Positions 17,150-25,408 of a DNA stretch of 47,029 nt are shown in pieces. Under the pieces are notes generated by a model. The model searched no databases. It worked only from the letters and a program-made list of their open reading frames with translations, and was not told the DNA's origin. The stretch covers positions 1 to 47,029 of the forward strand of contig JAEZGY010000104.1 of assembly GCA_023416695.1 (NCBI GenBank), given 5' to 3'. Position 1 is the stretch's first letter. Each line of letters starts with the position of its first letter. The DNA comes from Bacillota bacterium. GTDB taxonomy: Bacteria > Bacillota > Clostridia > Lachnospirales > Lachnospiraceae. A program made the position numbers and the translations under genes.

Positions 17150-17515
17150 ATGAAAAAACTAGCGAATATGTTTTATTCTGTGTTTTTTGTGGCATCTATA
17201 ATCTTTTTAGTATATTGTTTTTTAGAATTTCGAGAGGATCTAGCAACTATGATATGTGCGAGTATCGTTGTATTAATAGCAGCCTTTCTATTTATAGATG
17301 TCCTAGTTAGTGTTTACAAAGAAGAAAAGAAGGATTTCCTTGAGAAAGCACAGCAAAGGCAAGATGCCTCTACTACAGAAATGAAAAAGTATCTAAATGA
17401 AATTCTTAAGTATGAAAAAGCTATTTATGTGGTTAGTAAAAGAGAACTTGCGGAAATTCAACAAGATCAGAATAAGGAACAAGTATCTGATACTGCTAAG
17501 TTTAAAGTCTTATAA
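17150..17515 (+). CDS. Small two-helix membrane protein, function unknown
   Basis: 121 residues. Two transmembrane helices (about 8-27 and 33-56) are joined by a short acidic loop (EFREDLA). A charged C-terminal part (57-121) is rich in Lys, Glu and Gln, with coiled-coil character (FLEKAQQRQDA, MKKYLNEILKYEKA). No known family was recognised. The ribosome site GGGAGG is strong. The exonuclease gene starts 17 bases after its stop, so the two are probably co-transcribed; that is the only hint of a role. Confidence 0.75.
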   Translation: MKKLANMFYSVFFVASIIFLVYCFLEFREDLATMICASIVVLIAAFLFIDVLVSVYKEEKKDFLEKAQQRQDASTTEMKKYLNEILKYEKAIYVVSKRELAEIQQDQNKEQVSDTAKFKVL

Positions 17516-17532
17516 AGCAGGGAAGAGATTTT

Positions 17533-18489
17533 ATGACGTATATTATTGTGGATTTGGAATGGAACCAAAGTCCTCTTGGAAAAGGAAGTGAGAATGAAAA
17601 ACTTCCTTTTGAGATTATTGAAATTGGAGCTGTAAAGGTTAGAGAGCAAGATGAAATATTAGATGAATATCATAGTTATATTAAGCCAAAGATTTATAAA
17701 GAACTTCATTTTAAAACCAAAGAAATATTAAGTATTACTACAAGCGACTTAATCCAAGCCAGGTCTTTTGAAGACGTTATTAAGGACTTCTTTTCTTGGT
17801 GTGGAGAAGACTACTCCTTTTGCACATGGGGTTCAATGGACCTAACTGAGCTACAACGTAATCTCCAATATTATAATTTGTTAGACCTTCTTCCCGGCCC
17901 AATTCATTATTATGATGTACAAAAGTTATTTGCGTTACAATATGAAGGAGTTAAGAATCCTCATACGCTAGAGTATGCAGTGGACTTTTTGGAGATTAAA
18001 AAAGACGGGGCTTTTCATAGTGCAATTGATGATGCTCGTTATACAGCTCAGATTTTTTTGAGAACCAAAAAAGAAATGCTTCGATGCTTCTCCATTGATT
18101 CTTACCAAAATCCTAAGAGTAAGGAAGAGGAAATCTATATTGTCTATGATAAATATAGTAAGTATATATCTAGGGAATTTCGTACAAAGGAAGAGGCTAT
18201 TCAGGATAAGGATGTTTCCTCCACCATATGCTATTTGTGTGGAAAGCGGGCAGCTAAAAAGATTAAATGGTTTTCTAGTAATACCAAGAACTATTATTGC
18301 CTAGCTTATTGTAGGAAGCATGGATATTTGAAAGGCAAACTACGTATGAAAAAGACCGATGGAGACCAGGTGTATGCCATTAAAATCTTAAAACTTACAA
18401 ATGAGGATGAGGCGGCTACTATCCGAAAAAAGCAGCAGGATATTAAAGGTAGAAAAAAAGAGAAACGTGCCAAAAGAACGAATAATTAA
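17533..18489 (+). CDS. DEDDh 3'-5' exonuclease with Cys-rich C-terminal tail
   Basis: 318 residues. An RNase T/DnaQ-type exonuclease domain (1-175) holds the metal and catalytic residues Asp7 and Glu9 (VDLEW), Asp103 (SMDL), and His162 with Asp167 (HSAIDDAR). It is close to the KapD/ERI-1 group, which trims RNA or DNA 3' ends. After the domain, Cys233-x2-Cys236 and Cys256-x3-Cys260-x2-His263 look like a zinc ribbon, and the last 20 residues are very basic (KGRKKEKRAKRTNN), suiting nucleic-acid binding. Substrate unknown. It follows the small membrane gene and ends at a terminator. Confidence 0.87.
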   Translation: MTYIIVDLEWNQSPLGKGSENEKLPFEIIEIGAVKVREQDEILDEYHSYIKPKIYKELHFKTKEILSITTSDLIQARSFEDVIKDFFSWCGEDYSFCTWGSMDLTELQRNLQYYNLLDLLPGPIHYYDVQKLFALQYEGVKNPHTLEYAVDFLEIKKDGAFHSAIDDARYTAQIFLRTKKEMLRCFSIDSYQNPKSKEEEIYIVYDKYSKYISREFRTKEEAIQDKDVSSTICYLCGKRAAKKIKWFSSNTKNYYCLAYCRKHGYLKGKLRMKKTDGDQVYAIKILKLTNEDEAATIRKKQQDIKGRKKEKRAKRTNN

Positions 18490-18526
18490 GGCTATTGGAT
18501 AGATTCCATCTAACCAATAGCCTTTT
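18488..18526. terminator. Terminator between convergent genes
   Basis: An 11-bp perfect stem AAGGCTATTGG/CCAATAGCCTT (18488-18498 with 18514-18524) with TT following. It lies between the exonuclease and the carboxypeptidase genes and probably serves both. Confidence 0.75.
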
Positions 18527-18538
18527 ATAGTGATGACA

Positions 18539-20041
18539 TTATTTTTTAAACATTTCATGAAGAGAAGTGTAAAATTTAGTACTCTTCTTAGAAGAATATT
18601 TATTGTTAGAAATAGTACCTTTTTTCTTTCTAAATATACATAAAACAATAATTAAAATAAGAATAATAAATAGAACTAGTCCTAAAATAATCACTATCTG
18701 TGTTACACTAGTACCTTGATTTACATTGAATATATCTGCTAGGGCGTTTCCAGTATTCTTCTGAACCACTTTACTATTCTCTAATACTTGTCTGTCAGAG
18801 GTCTTTGAATAAATAATATTATTACTACCTACTAAAGTTCCATCTAAGGTGTAGGTAATGGAGCCAATAACATTATCACCTTCTTTAATTGGTACATTGT
18901 CATAGTAGTTAATACTTTGCACTACATCCTTTAAATCACAGGTATTAGGGATAACAACTGTATTCTCACCATCTATTTTCAGAGGGGACTGACTACTATC
19001 ATAGAGACAATTATATTTGGTAAACAGTAAGTCTTCATCAATAGTAGGAGCATTGTTTTCTTCATTAATATTATAAACAGAGAAATTAGCAAAACAATAA
19101 TCAAATAGAGAAATGGTATCAGTATATTGGTTCTTTTGCGCATAGGATGGTTTGGATTTTAGTACAACACATATAAGCTCTAAACCGTCTTTCTTAGCCA
19201 CAGTCACCAAGGTGTTACCAGCTTGATCGGTATAGCCAGTTTTTCCTGCAAGAGTGTACTGATACTCATACTGAGGATAATCATTAGGATAGATCATCTG
19301 ATGCTTGTTGGTTAGATATCTTGTTTCTGACTGTTTATTAGTAGGTGGAATTACGTACCTCTTCGTTCCTGCAATGGTACGAAATGTTTGATTCTTCATG
19401 GCAGCTCTAGTAATCAGGGCCATATCATATGCAGTAGTGTAGTGCTCAATATTATGGAGACCATGAGGATTGGTAAAATGGGTATTTTTACATCCTAATT
19501 CCTTAGCTTTTGCTGTCATCAGTTCAGCAAACTTGGAGATGCTACCAGATATATGTTCACCTATAGCATTGGCAACTTCGTTAGCACTTTTTAACATTAA
19601 GGCATAAAGACATTGTTCCATTGTAAGCTGTTCGCCAACGTCAGCACTAATATGTGCACTTCCTGGTTCAATTGAGAAAACAGAATCATGACTAAAAGTA
19701 ACTGTCTCACTAAGGGATGAATTCTCAATTGCTAGTAAAGCGGTCATAATTTTGGTGATACTAGCTGGATAGTGCTTGTCATTAATATTCTTAGCATATA
19801 ACACCATACCAGTACTAGCTTCCATAATAATTGCAGATTCTGCTACAACGGAAGGTCCCTTTGAAGCATCTACTGTTAAACTTGATACACCAGAGGTGGT
19901 ATTGTCACTACCAGTATTAGTAACAGTAGAGGTGGTATCCTTTGCAGAAGTTGCAAATGTAGTAGTTGAATTTATGACTAATACACTTCCTAAAATGGTA
20001 AAAATTAATAGTATGGATAAAACTCTCTTTTTTGTAAACAT
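18539..20041 (-). CDS. Serine-type D-Ala-D-Ala carboxypeptidase (low-molecular-weight PBP)
   Basis: 500 residues of the DacA/DacF (S11) family, which trims the terminal D-Ala of peptidoglycan stem peptides outside the membrane. A signal peptide (about 1-31) is followed by a Ser/Thr-rich stretch. Active-site motifs are SITK (Ser94, Lys97), SAN (152-154) and KTG (267-269). A C-terminal helix (about 455-478, VTQIVIILGLVLFIILILII) and a Lys-rich tail anchor it. At 500 residues it is longer than typical DacF (about 380-400), owing to the linkers. It has its own promoter and is separated from the V-ATPase operon by a terminator. Confidence 0.92.
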   Translation of the reverse strand: MFTKKRVLSILLIFTILGSVLVINSTTTFATSAKDTTSTVTNTGSDNTTSGVSSLTVDASKGPSVVAESAIIMEASTGMVLYAKNINDKHYPASITKIMTALLAIENSSLSETVTFSHDSVFSIEPGSAHISADVGEQLTMEQCLYALMLKSANEVANAIGEHISGSISKFAELMTAKAKELGCKNTHFTNPHGLHNIEHYTTAYDMALITRAAMKNQTFRTIAGTKRYVIPPTNKQSETRYLTNKHQMIYPNDYPQYEYQYTLAGKTGYTDQAGNTLVTVAKKDGLELICVVLKSKPSYAQKNQYTDTISLFDYCFANFSVYNINEENNAPTIDEDLLFTKYNCLYDSSQSPLKIDGENTVVIPNTCDLKDVVQSINYYDNVPIKEGDNVIGSITYTLDGTLVGSNNIIYSKTSDRQVLENSKVVQKNTGNALADIFNVNQGTSVTQIVIILGLVLFIILILIIVLCIFRKKKGTISNNKYSSKKSTKFYTSLHEMFKK

Positions 20042-20082
20042 AAGTACTCCTTAAACTCCCGTTCTTTTAACTAACAAAGATA

Positions 20083-20111
20083 ATTATAAGCCATTTTTAT
20101 ATGTCTATCAA
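20083..20111 (-). promoter_or_regulatory. Sigma-A promoter for the carboxypeptidase gene
   Basis: On the minus strand, -35 TTGATA and -10 TATAAT are separated by exactly 17 bases, about 40 bases before the start codon. Confidence 0.7.
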
Positions 20112-20140
20112 GAATATTATAAAGAAACCTTTCCATAACG

Positions 20141-20179
20141 AGAAAAAAAAGACAACTGTTTGGAATTAACAGTTGTCTT
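20141..20179 (-). terminator. Terminator of the V-ATPase operon
   Basis: On the minus strand, a perfect 12-bp stem (20168-20179 with 20149-20160) is followed by a run of eight T. It lies just after the subunit D stop at 20188. Confidence 0.9.
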
Positions 20180-20187
20180 ATCTACAC

Positions 20188-20811
20188 TTATACACTTTTT
20201 GATTGCATACGTTTAATTACTTTTAATCTCGTAAACTCTTCGCGCTCTTTCTCCTCTAATGCATCTGTAATCTCTTTAGTAAGAGAAGTATACATAGGTA
20301 TTGTGATGTTCTGGAGAGCGTTGGCTCTTTTTTGGGTTTTCTTAATATTATATGCCAAACGATAGGCGGCATTTTCTATACTAGACAACCTGATTGTTAA
20401 TTGCTTTACTTTATTAAATTCCCGAGTTGCTTTATCCAAGGAAATTCGAGTATTGAAAAAGGGGTAGTATGGGATATCAGTGGTTAGATTTCCTTTCACA
20501 AGAGGAATTTCAGTACCCATAATACTTCGGTACTTTATAGAAATGGAATTCTCTATAGGTACCGTCTGAGCAAGTTCAAAAACATTGTGGATTCCCATTT
20601 CAATATTAACCTGTTGAAGAGCCCGATATGCAGAGCTAAAGGTTACATCAATTTCTTTTTGAATCATGGAAGCATCGTCAATTAGTCCCATTAATTCTCG
20701 AATAAGAATGTTACGTTTCTTATCCATTAGATCAAAGCCTTGTTTTGCCAAGGCTAGGGAGTTTTTTGCCAATATAAGATTACCCTTGGTAGGAAAGGTA
20801 TTTGGGTTCAT
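20188..20811 (-). CDS. ntpD: V-type ATPase subunit D (central rotor stalk)
   Basis: 207 residues, mostly two long helices: the antiparallel coiled coil that forms the rotor shaft inside the A3B3 head. The N-terminus PNTFPTKGNLILAKNSLALAK is the family signature (TKxxLxxLKxxLxxA type). The C-terminal helix has the conserved TQKRANALQNI-like segment (KTQKRANALQNITIP). Length is normal for bacterial D subunits. It is the last gene of the operon, 14 bases after subunit B, followed by the operon terminator. Confidence 0.94.
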   Translation of the reverse strand: MNPNTFPTKGNLILAKNSLALAKQGFDLMDKKRNILIRELMGLIDDASMIQKEIDVTFSSAYRALQQVNIEMGIHNVFELAQTVPIENSISIKYRSIMGTEIPLVKGNLTTDIPYYPFFNTRISLDKATREFNKVKQLTIRLSSIENAAYRLAYNIKKTQKRANALQNITIPMYTSLTKEITDALEEKEREEFTRLKVIKRMQSKSV

Positions 20812-20825
20812 AAACTCACCGTCCT

Positions 20826-22241
20826 TTAAGCTTCCTTATCATCTGCGTCTGTATTTTCGAACACTTCAGCAGAATGATAGTATTTATCAAGTATCTTGGT
20901 ATCAACTCGGTCTAATTCCTCACGAGGAAGAACAGATAATAAATCCCAACCAAGATCTAAGGTCTCAGTAATGCTTCTATTGTCTTCCTTCCCTTGCCCA
21001 ACAAACTCCTGCTCAAAACGCTTACCAAATTTCAGGTATCTCTTGTCCAAAGGAGAAAGCTCATCTTCACCAATAACACTTGCTAAGTTTCTTGCATCTC
21101 CAACGTGGGCATACGCAGAGAACAACTGGTTAGCAAGGTCATTATGATCCTCTCTTGTGTAGCCTGCACCAATACCATCTTTCATCAGACGTGAGAGAGA
21201 AGGTAGTACGTTAATTGGTGGGTAGATTGCTGTTTGATGTAAGCTTCTTTCCAATACAATTTGGCCTTCTGTAATATATCCTGTTAGGTCAGGGATAGGA
21301 TGAGTAATATCGTCATTTGGCATGGTTAAGATCGGTATTTGAGTTACAGAGCCGTTCTTTCCAGCGACAATGCCTGCTCTCTCATAAATGGTAGCCAGTT
21401 CACTATATAAATAACCTGGATAACCCTTTCTTGAAGGAATCTCACCTTTAGAGGAGGATACTTCACGAAGTGCTTCAGCAAAAGAAGTCATATCTGTTAA
21501 AATAACAAGAATATGCATATTACAATCAAAAGCTAAATACTCAGCTGTAGTAAGAGCAACCTTTGGTGTAATCAAACGCTCTACTACAGGATCATTAGCA
21601 AGATTTAAAAACATAGTTACGTGGGATGCGGCGCCACTTTCTTCGAAAGCACGTCTAAAATAATCGGCTACGTCATGCTTTACACCCATAGCAGCAAATA
21701 CAATTCCAAACTCTTCATCGGAGTTATCTCCTAGAGATGCTTGACGAACAATTTGAGCAGCCAGTTCATCGTGTGGAAGACCATTACCAGAGAAGATCGG
21801 TAATTTCTGTCCACGAATTAATGTTGTAAGACAGTCTATGGCAGAAATACCCGTACGAATGTAGTTACGAGGATATTCTCTAGATACTGGGTTTAATGGC
21901 TGCCCGTTTACATTACGTCTTATGTCTGACACAATTGGTCCTAATCCATCGATTGGTTGGCCTAATCCATTAAAGGTACGGCCTAAAATATCTGGAGATA
22001 AGCTGATCTCCATAGGACGACCAGTTAACTTTGTATGAGTGTTTTTTAGGGACATATCATCGGTACCACCAAAAACCTGTATCACAGCTTTGTCTTCATA
22101 GCACTCAACAATACGACCTAATTTTTTCTCTTTTCCATCTACAATTAGTTCAACAATTTCTTCATAAGAAGCATCTTGAACTCCCTCTAAGGCAATCAGA
22201 GGGCCATTAATCTCACTTAAGCCTAAATATTCAATAGACAT
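20826..22241 (-). CDS. ntpB: V-type ATPase subunit B (non-catalytic head subunit)
   Basis: 471 residues. It forms the alternating A3B3 hexamer and supplies residues at the nucleotide interface. It shows NPVSREYPRNYIRTGISAID, GLPHDELAAQI in place of an intact Walker A (as expected for a non-catalytic subunit), FLNLANDPVVERL, and SRKGYPGYLYSELATIYERAG. The C-terminus is acidic. The ribosome site AAGGAGGG is strong. It starts 14 bases after the subunit A stop. Confidence 0.96.
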   Translation of the reverse strand: MSIEYLGLSEINGPLIALEGVQDASYEEIVELIVDGKEKKLGRIVECYEDKAVIQVFGGTDDMSLKNTHTKLTGRPMEISLSPDILGRTFNGLGQPIDGLGPIVSDIRRNVNGQPLNPVSREYPRNYIRTGISAIDCLTTLIRGQKLPIFSGNGLPHDELAAQIVRQASLGDNSDEEFGIVFAAMGVKHDVADYFRRAFEESGAASHVTMFLNLANDPVVERLITPKVALTTAEYLAFDCNMHILVILTDMTSFAEALREVSSSKGEIPSRKGYPGYLYSELATIYERAGIVAGKNGSVTQIPILTMPNDDITHPIPDLTGYITEGQIVLERSLHQTAIYPPINVLPSLSRLMKDGIGAGYTREDHNDLANQLFSAYAHVGDARNLASVIGEDELSPLDKRYLKFGKRFEQEFVGQGKEDNRSITETLDLGWDLLSVLPREELDRVDTKILDKYYHSAEVFENTDADDKEA

Positions 22242-22255
22242 TTATGAATCCCTCC

Positions 22256-24022
22256 TTATGCATTTTTAGCTAAGATACTGTTATAATACTCATTTACAGC
22301 TTCTTTATAATCATCGAATCTGCGTAACTCATCATTTGCTACATCATACTTGATTGTAATAATACGCTCAAAAATATCATATTCTCTTAAAATACGCATT
22401 GGGATTCCCATAGTAACCAATTGCTTAGATTTTTCATACAGATAGATAATAATTTCCATCATCTTTAATTGCTTATCCATTGGTACATAAGTATCGGATG
22501 GATGGAAAGCATTCTGTTGTACGAATCCCAATCGGATCACTCGGGCAATTTCAAGTACCAGCTTCTGATCATCAGGAAGTACATCAGCACCAATTAATTT
22601 TACTATTTCGTTTAACTGATTTTCCTGTGTAAGGATACTAATTAACTGATTTCTTAAGGTAGTAAAATTAGGGCCTACATTACTTAAGTACCATGGTGCT
22701 AAGTCCGTCATGTATTCAGAATAACTTGTTAGCCAGTTAATAGCTGGGAAATGTCTTGCATAAGCCAGAGACTTATCAAGTGCCCAGAAACAACGAACAA
22801 ATCGCTTCGTATTCTGTGTTACTGGCTCCGAGAAATCACCACCCTGAGGGGAAACAGCTCCAATAATAGAAACACTACCCTCAGATCCGTTTAGATTTTG
22901 CATATAGCCGGCTCTTTCATAGAAAGCAGATAGACGAGAAGCTAGATAAGCAGGGAAGCCCTCTTCTGCAGGCATCTCCTCTAGACGTCCTGATAATTCA
23001 CGAAGAGCCTCAGCCCAACGGGAAGTAGAATCTGCCATGATAGCTACGTGATAACCCATATCTCTGTAGTATTCCGCTAGTGTAATACCTGTGTAAATAC
23101 TAGCTTCACGAGCAGCAACTGGCATGTTAGAGGTATTGGCAATCAGTGTAGTACGATTTAATAGTAAGTTACCTGTTTTAGGGTCAACAAGCTTTGAAAA
23201 TTCTTCTAGAACATTAGTCATTTCATTACCACGTTCTCCACAACCTATATAAACAATAATATCTGCATCAGACCATTTTGCTAGCTGGTGTTGGGTCATT
23301 GTTTTACCGGTACCAAAACCACCAGGAACGGCAGCAGTGCCACCCTTAGCAATAGGAAATAGGGTATCGATAATACGTTGCCCAGTAAGTAGTGGTTTGT
23401 CGGCTGCATATCGTTTAATGGTTGGTCGAGGAATACGTATTGGCCATTTCTGAGTAAGAGAAAGTTCTATCTCCTCCCCCTTACATGTTTCCATTGTAAC
23501 AATAGTTTGGGTAATGTTATATTTTCCATCAGGGACTACCTTCGTTACTATACCATCAACTGTAGGAGGTACCATAGATCTGTGAAGGATAGCAGGGGTT
23601 TCTTGAACCTCAGCAATAACCGTTCCACCAAAAACTTTGTCTCCAGGCTTTACTGTAATATGAACATCCCATAGCTTTTCATTATCTAAGCTCGTGACAT
23701 TTACACCTCTAGGAATAAAGTCACCACTTTGCTTTGCGATTTCTTTTAATGGACGCTCAATTCCATCAAAAATGTTACTAATGATACCAGGGGCTAAGGT
23801 AACGGACATCTGAGTGCCAGTACCGTAGACCATTTCATTAGGCTTAAGTCCAGTTGTTTCCTCAAAAACCTGAATGGTAGTAAGGTCCTTCGTTAGTCCT
23901 ATTACTTCGCCTATCAGTCGTTCATTGCCGACATAGACCATTTCGGACATACGAAAGCCGGTATTACCCTTTATGGTAACAACTGGTCCATTTATACCAT
24001 AAATTTGACCTGTTATTTGCAT
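22256..24022 (-). CDS. ntpA: V-type ATPase subunit A (catalytic)
   Basis: 588 residues. Catalytic subunit that hydrolyses, or in reverse makes, ATP. Walker A is GGFGTGKT (234-241, Lys240), with the catalytic Glu263 in GCGERGNEM and the IMADSTSRWAEALRE segment. The non-homologous insert typical of V/A-type A subunits lies at about 115-185. The Walker A loop starts GGFG rather than the more frequent GPFG, a minor change. The ribosome site AGGAGG is about 11 bases before ATG. It is the central gene of the operon, between E and B. Confidence 0.96.
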   Translation of the reverse strand: MQITGQIYGINGPVVTIKGNTGFRMSEMVYVGNERLIGEVIGLTKDLTTIQVFEETTGLKPNEMVYGTGTQMSVTLAPGIISNIFDGIERPLKEIAKQSGDFIPRGVNVTSLDNEKLWDVHITVKPGDKVFGGTVIAEVQETPAILHRSMVPPTVDGIVTKVVPDGKYNITQTIVTMETCKGEEIELSLTQKWPIRIPRPTIKRYAADKPLLTGQRIIDTLFPIAKGGTAAVPGGFGTGKTMTQHQLAKWSDADIIVYIGCGERGNEMTNVLEEFSKLVDPKTGNLLLNRTTLIANTSNMPVAAREASIYTGITLAEYYRDMGYHVAIMADSTSRWAEALRELSGRLEEMPAEEGFPAYLASRLSAFYERAGYMQNLNGSEGSVSIIGAVSPQGGDFSEPVTQNTKRFVRCFWALDKSLAYARHFPAINWLTSYSEYMTDLAPWYLSNVGPNFTTLRNQLISILTQENQLNEIVKLIGADVLPDDQKLVLEIARVIRLGFVQQNAFHPSDTYVPMDKQLKMMEIIIYLYEKSKQLVTMGIPMRILREYDIFERIITIKYDVANDELRRFDDYKEAVNEYYNSILAKNA

Positions 24023-24042
24023 AATGGAGCAAACCTCCTCAA

Positions 24043-24609
24043 TTAAAATTGAAAGTTATGTTTTTCTTCCGCTATCTTAGTAGCAAAGGAATTGTCAATT
24101 AAAACATGCCTAGAATGGATAACAGCACGGGTACCCCCCATAAAGTCAATGTTGCTTATGGTAAGAGTAGTACCTGTTGCCTGTTGCAATTCTTCTAACT
24201 TAGCAGAATCTGAAGCATTGATATAGATAGTTATTTCGTCACCTTTTGCAAAGTTATAGGCAGCCATTATCTGGGCTTCCAACAGTTTTACATAGTCGGG
24301 AGTTTTCATAAACTCTACGACTTTGTTTTGTATATCTTCAAATAAGCTATTGGTTAATTCTTCTGTTCTTAGGCTAATTATTTTTCTTATTTCTACAGCT
24401 TCATTGGATAGCTGCTTGTTTTTTTCACGAGATAAGTTATCTGTCTCTACTTTAAGACGAGCTATCGCCTTCTGTTCTAGCTCAGCCTTCTTCTCATCAT
24501 AAATCTTCTTTAAGGATGCCTGATACTCCACGAGAATGTTTTCACTTTCATGGGTTGCTTCATCAATAACGGATTGGTAAAAGTGATCAAGTTTTACGTC
24601 TAAATTCAC
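24043..24609 (-). CDS. ntpE: V-type ATPase subunit E (peripheral stalk)
   Basis: 188 residues. The N-terminal half is a long charged helix (SLKKIYDEKKAELEQKAIAR) that pairs with the H/G-type subunit to form the peripheral stalk. The C-terminal alpha/beta part (about 105-188) caps the head and ends with the family pattern GGTRAVIHSRHVLIDNSFATK. The start is GTG at 24609, with GGAAAGGA upstream. Placement between F and A follows the usual bacterial V-ATPase order. Confidence 0.9.
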   Translation of the reverse strand: MNLDVKLDHFYQSVIDEATHESENILVEYQASLKKIYDEKKAELEQKAIARLKVETDNLSREKNKQLSNEAVEIRKIISLRTEELTNSLFEDIQNKVVEFMKTPDYVKLLEAQIMAAYNFAKGDEITIYINASDSAKLEELQQATGTTLTISNIDFMGGTRAVIHSRHVLIDNSFATKIAEEKHNFQF

Positions 24610-24630
24610 AGATCATCACGTCCTTTCCAC

Positions 24631-24939
24631 TTATAATTTTAGACCGATTGCTTCACTAACATAGGAAGTGATAAAGTCCGCTTTACGACCAGAACCATGG
24701 CGGTCTGGAATTTCTACAATCAATGGTAGACGGCGGTGGAGTTTAATTTCAGCAATGATATCAGGAAATTCACTACTGAGCTTTTCAGTAATGAGTACGA
24801 CACCGACTTCTTTGTTAGCCATAACTTTTTCTAGCTCTTCCTTTAAATGTTTTTTAGAATGGATGACACAGCCATCAACGCCAGCCAAACGCATTCCAGT
24901 ATAGGTATCAACATTATCGCTAATTAGATACATCTGCAT
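24631..24939 (-). CDS. ntpG: V-type ATPase subunit F (rotor, regulatory)
   Basis: 102 residues with the Rossmann-like fold of subunit F: YLISDNVDTYTGMRLAGVDG at the N-terminus and VGVVLITEKLSSEFPDII mid-protein. It binds subunit D in the central stalk. The symbol follows the Enterococcus hirae naming, in which subunit F is NtpG. Family members often begin at the second Met (MYLISD), so the true start may be two codons later. Spacing to neighbours is 12 and 21 bases. Confidence 0.9.
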   Translation of the reverse strand: MQMYLISDNVDTYTGMRLAGVDGCVIHSKKHLKEELEKVMANKEVGVVLITEKLSSEFPDIIAEIKLHRRLPLIVEIPDRHGSGRKADFITSYVSEAIGLKL

Positions 24940-24951
24940 TTAATCACCTGC

Positions 24952-25374
24952 TTACTTGCCTAAGATTGTAAAGGAGATTAATAGTCCATAGAGTGCAATA
25001 CCTTCTGCAAGAGCTACGAAGATAAGAGCTTTACCCATAATACTAGAATCCTCTGATAAAGCACCTAAAGCTGCGGAAGCAGCACTAGATACGGCAATAC
25101 CACCACCAATACAGGATAAACCAGTAGATAAAGCAGCAGCCATATACTTCCAACCTTCTGCGGAAGCTGCAGCAGCAGTAGCATCGGTAGCAGCAAAAGC
25201 TTTACCTGAAAACAGTAGGATATCTGCAATAATTAAAGTGCCAAAGAAGAAAAATGCGTTACAAGCGAGAGTTCTTTTAAGACCTCCCTTAGTTTTTTCA
25301 GTAAGTAAAAATGCACCAAATGGAACAATAATGCTTAAAATAAGAGCTGCTACAAAAATAAGTTTAATCAACAT
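24952..25374 (-). CDS. ntpK: V-type ATPase subunit K (membrane rotor proteolipid)
   Basis: 140 residues. Four hydrophobic stretches are seen: about 2-25, 36-60, 76-104 and 114-138. The last carries the ion-binding Glu124 in VALAEGIALYG. The third has CIGGGIAV, where Na+-type F1Fo rings have GIGQG, and the residue after Glu124 is Gly rather than Ser. The classical Na+ ligands Gln and Ser are therefore not present, and ion choice is open. The first hairpin, ending KAFAATDATAAAAS, resembles a leader or an extra hairpin without a matching Glu. The ribosome site GGAGG is clear. Confidence 0.92.
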   Translation of the reverse strand: MLIKLIFVAALILSIIVPFGAFLLTEKTKGGLKRTLACNAFFFFGTLIIADILLFSGKAFAATDATAAAASAEGWKYMAAALSTGLSCIGGGIAVSSAASAALGALSEDSSIMGKALIFVALAEGIALYGLLISFTILGK

Positions 25375-25408
25375 AGTAAATTCCTCCTAAATTTAATTTA
25401 TTTCTAAG

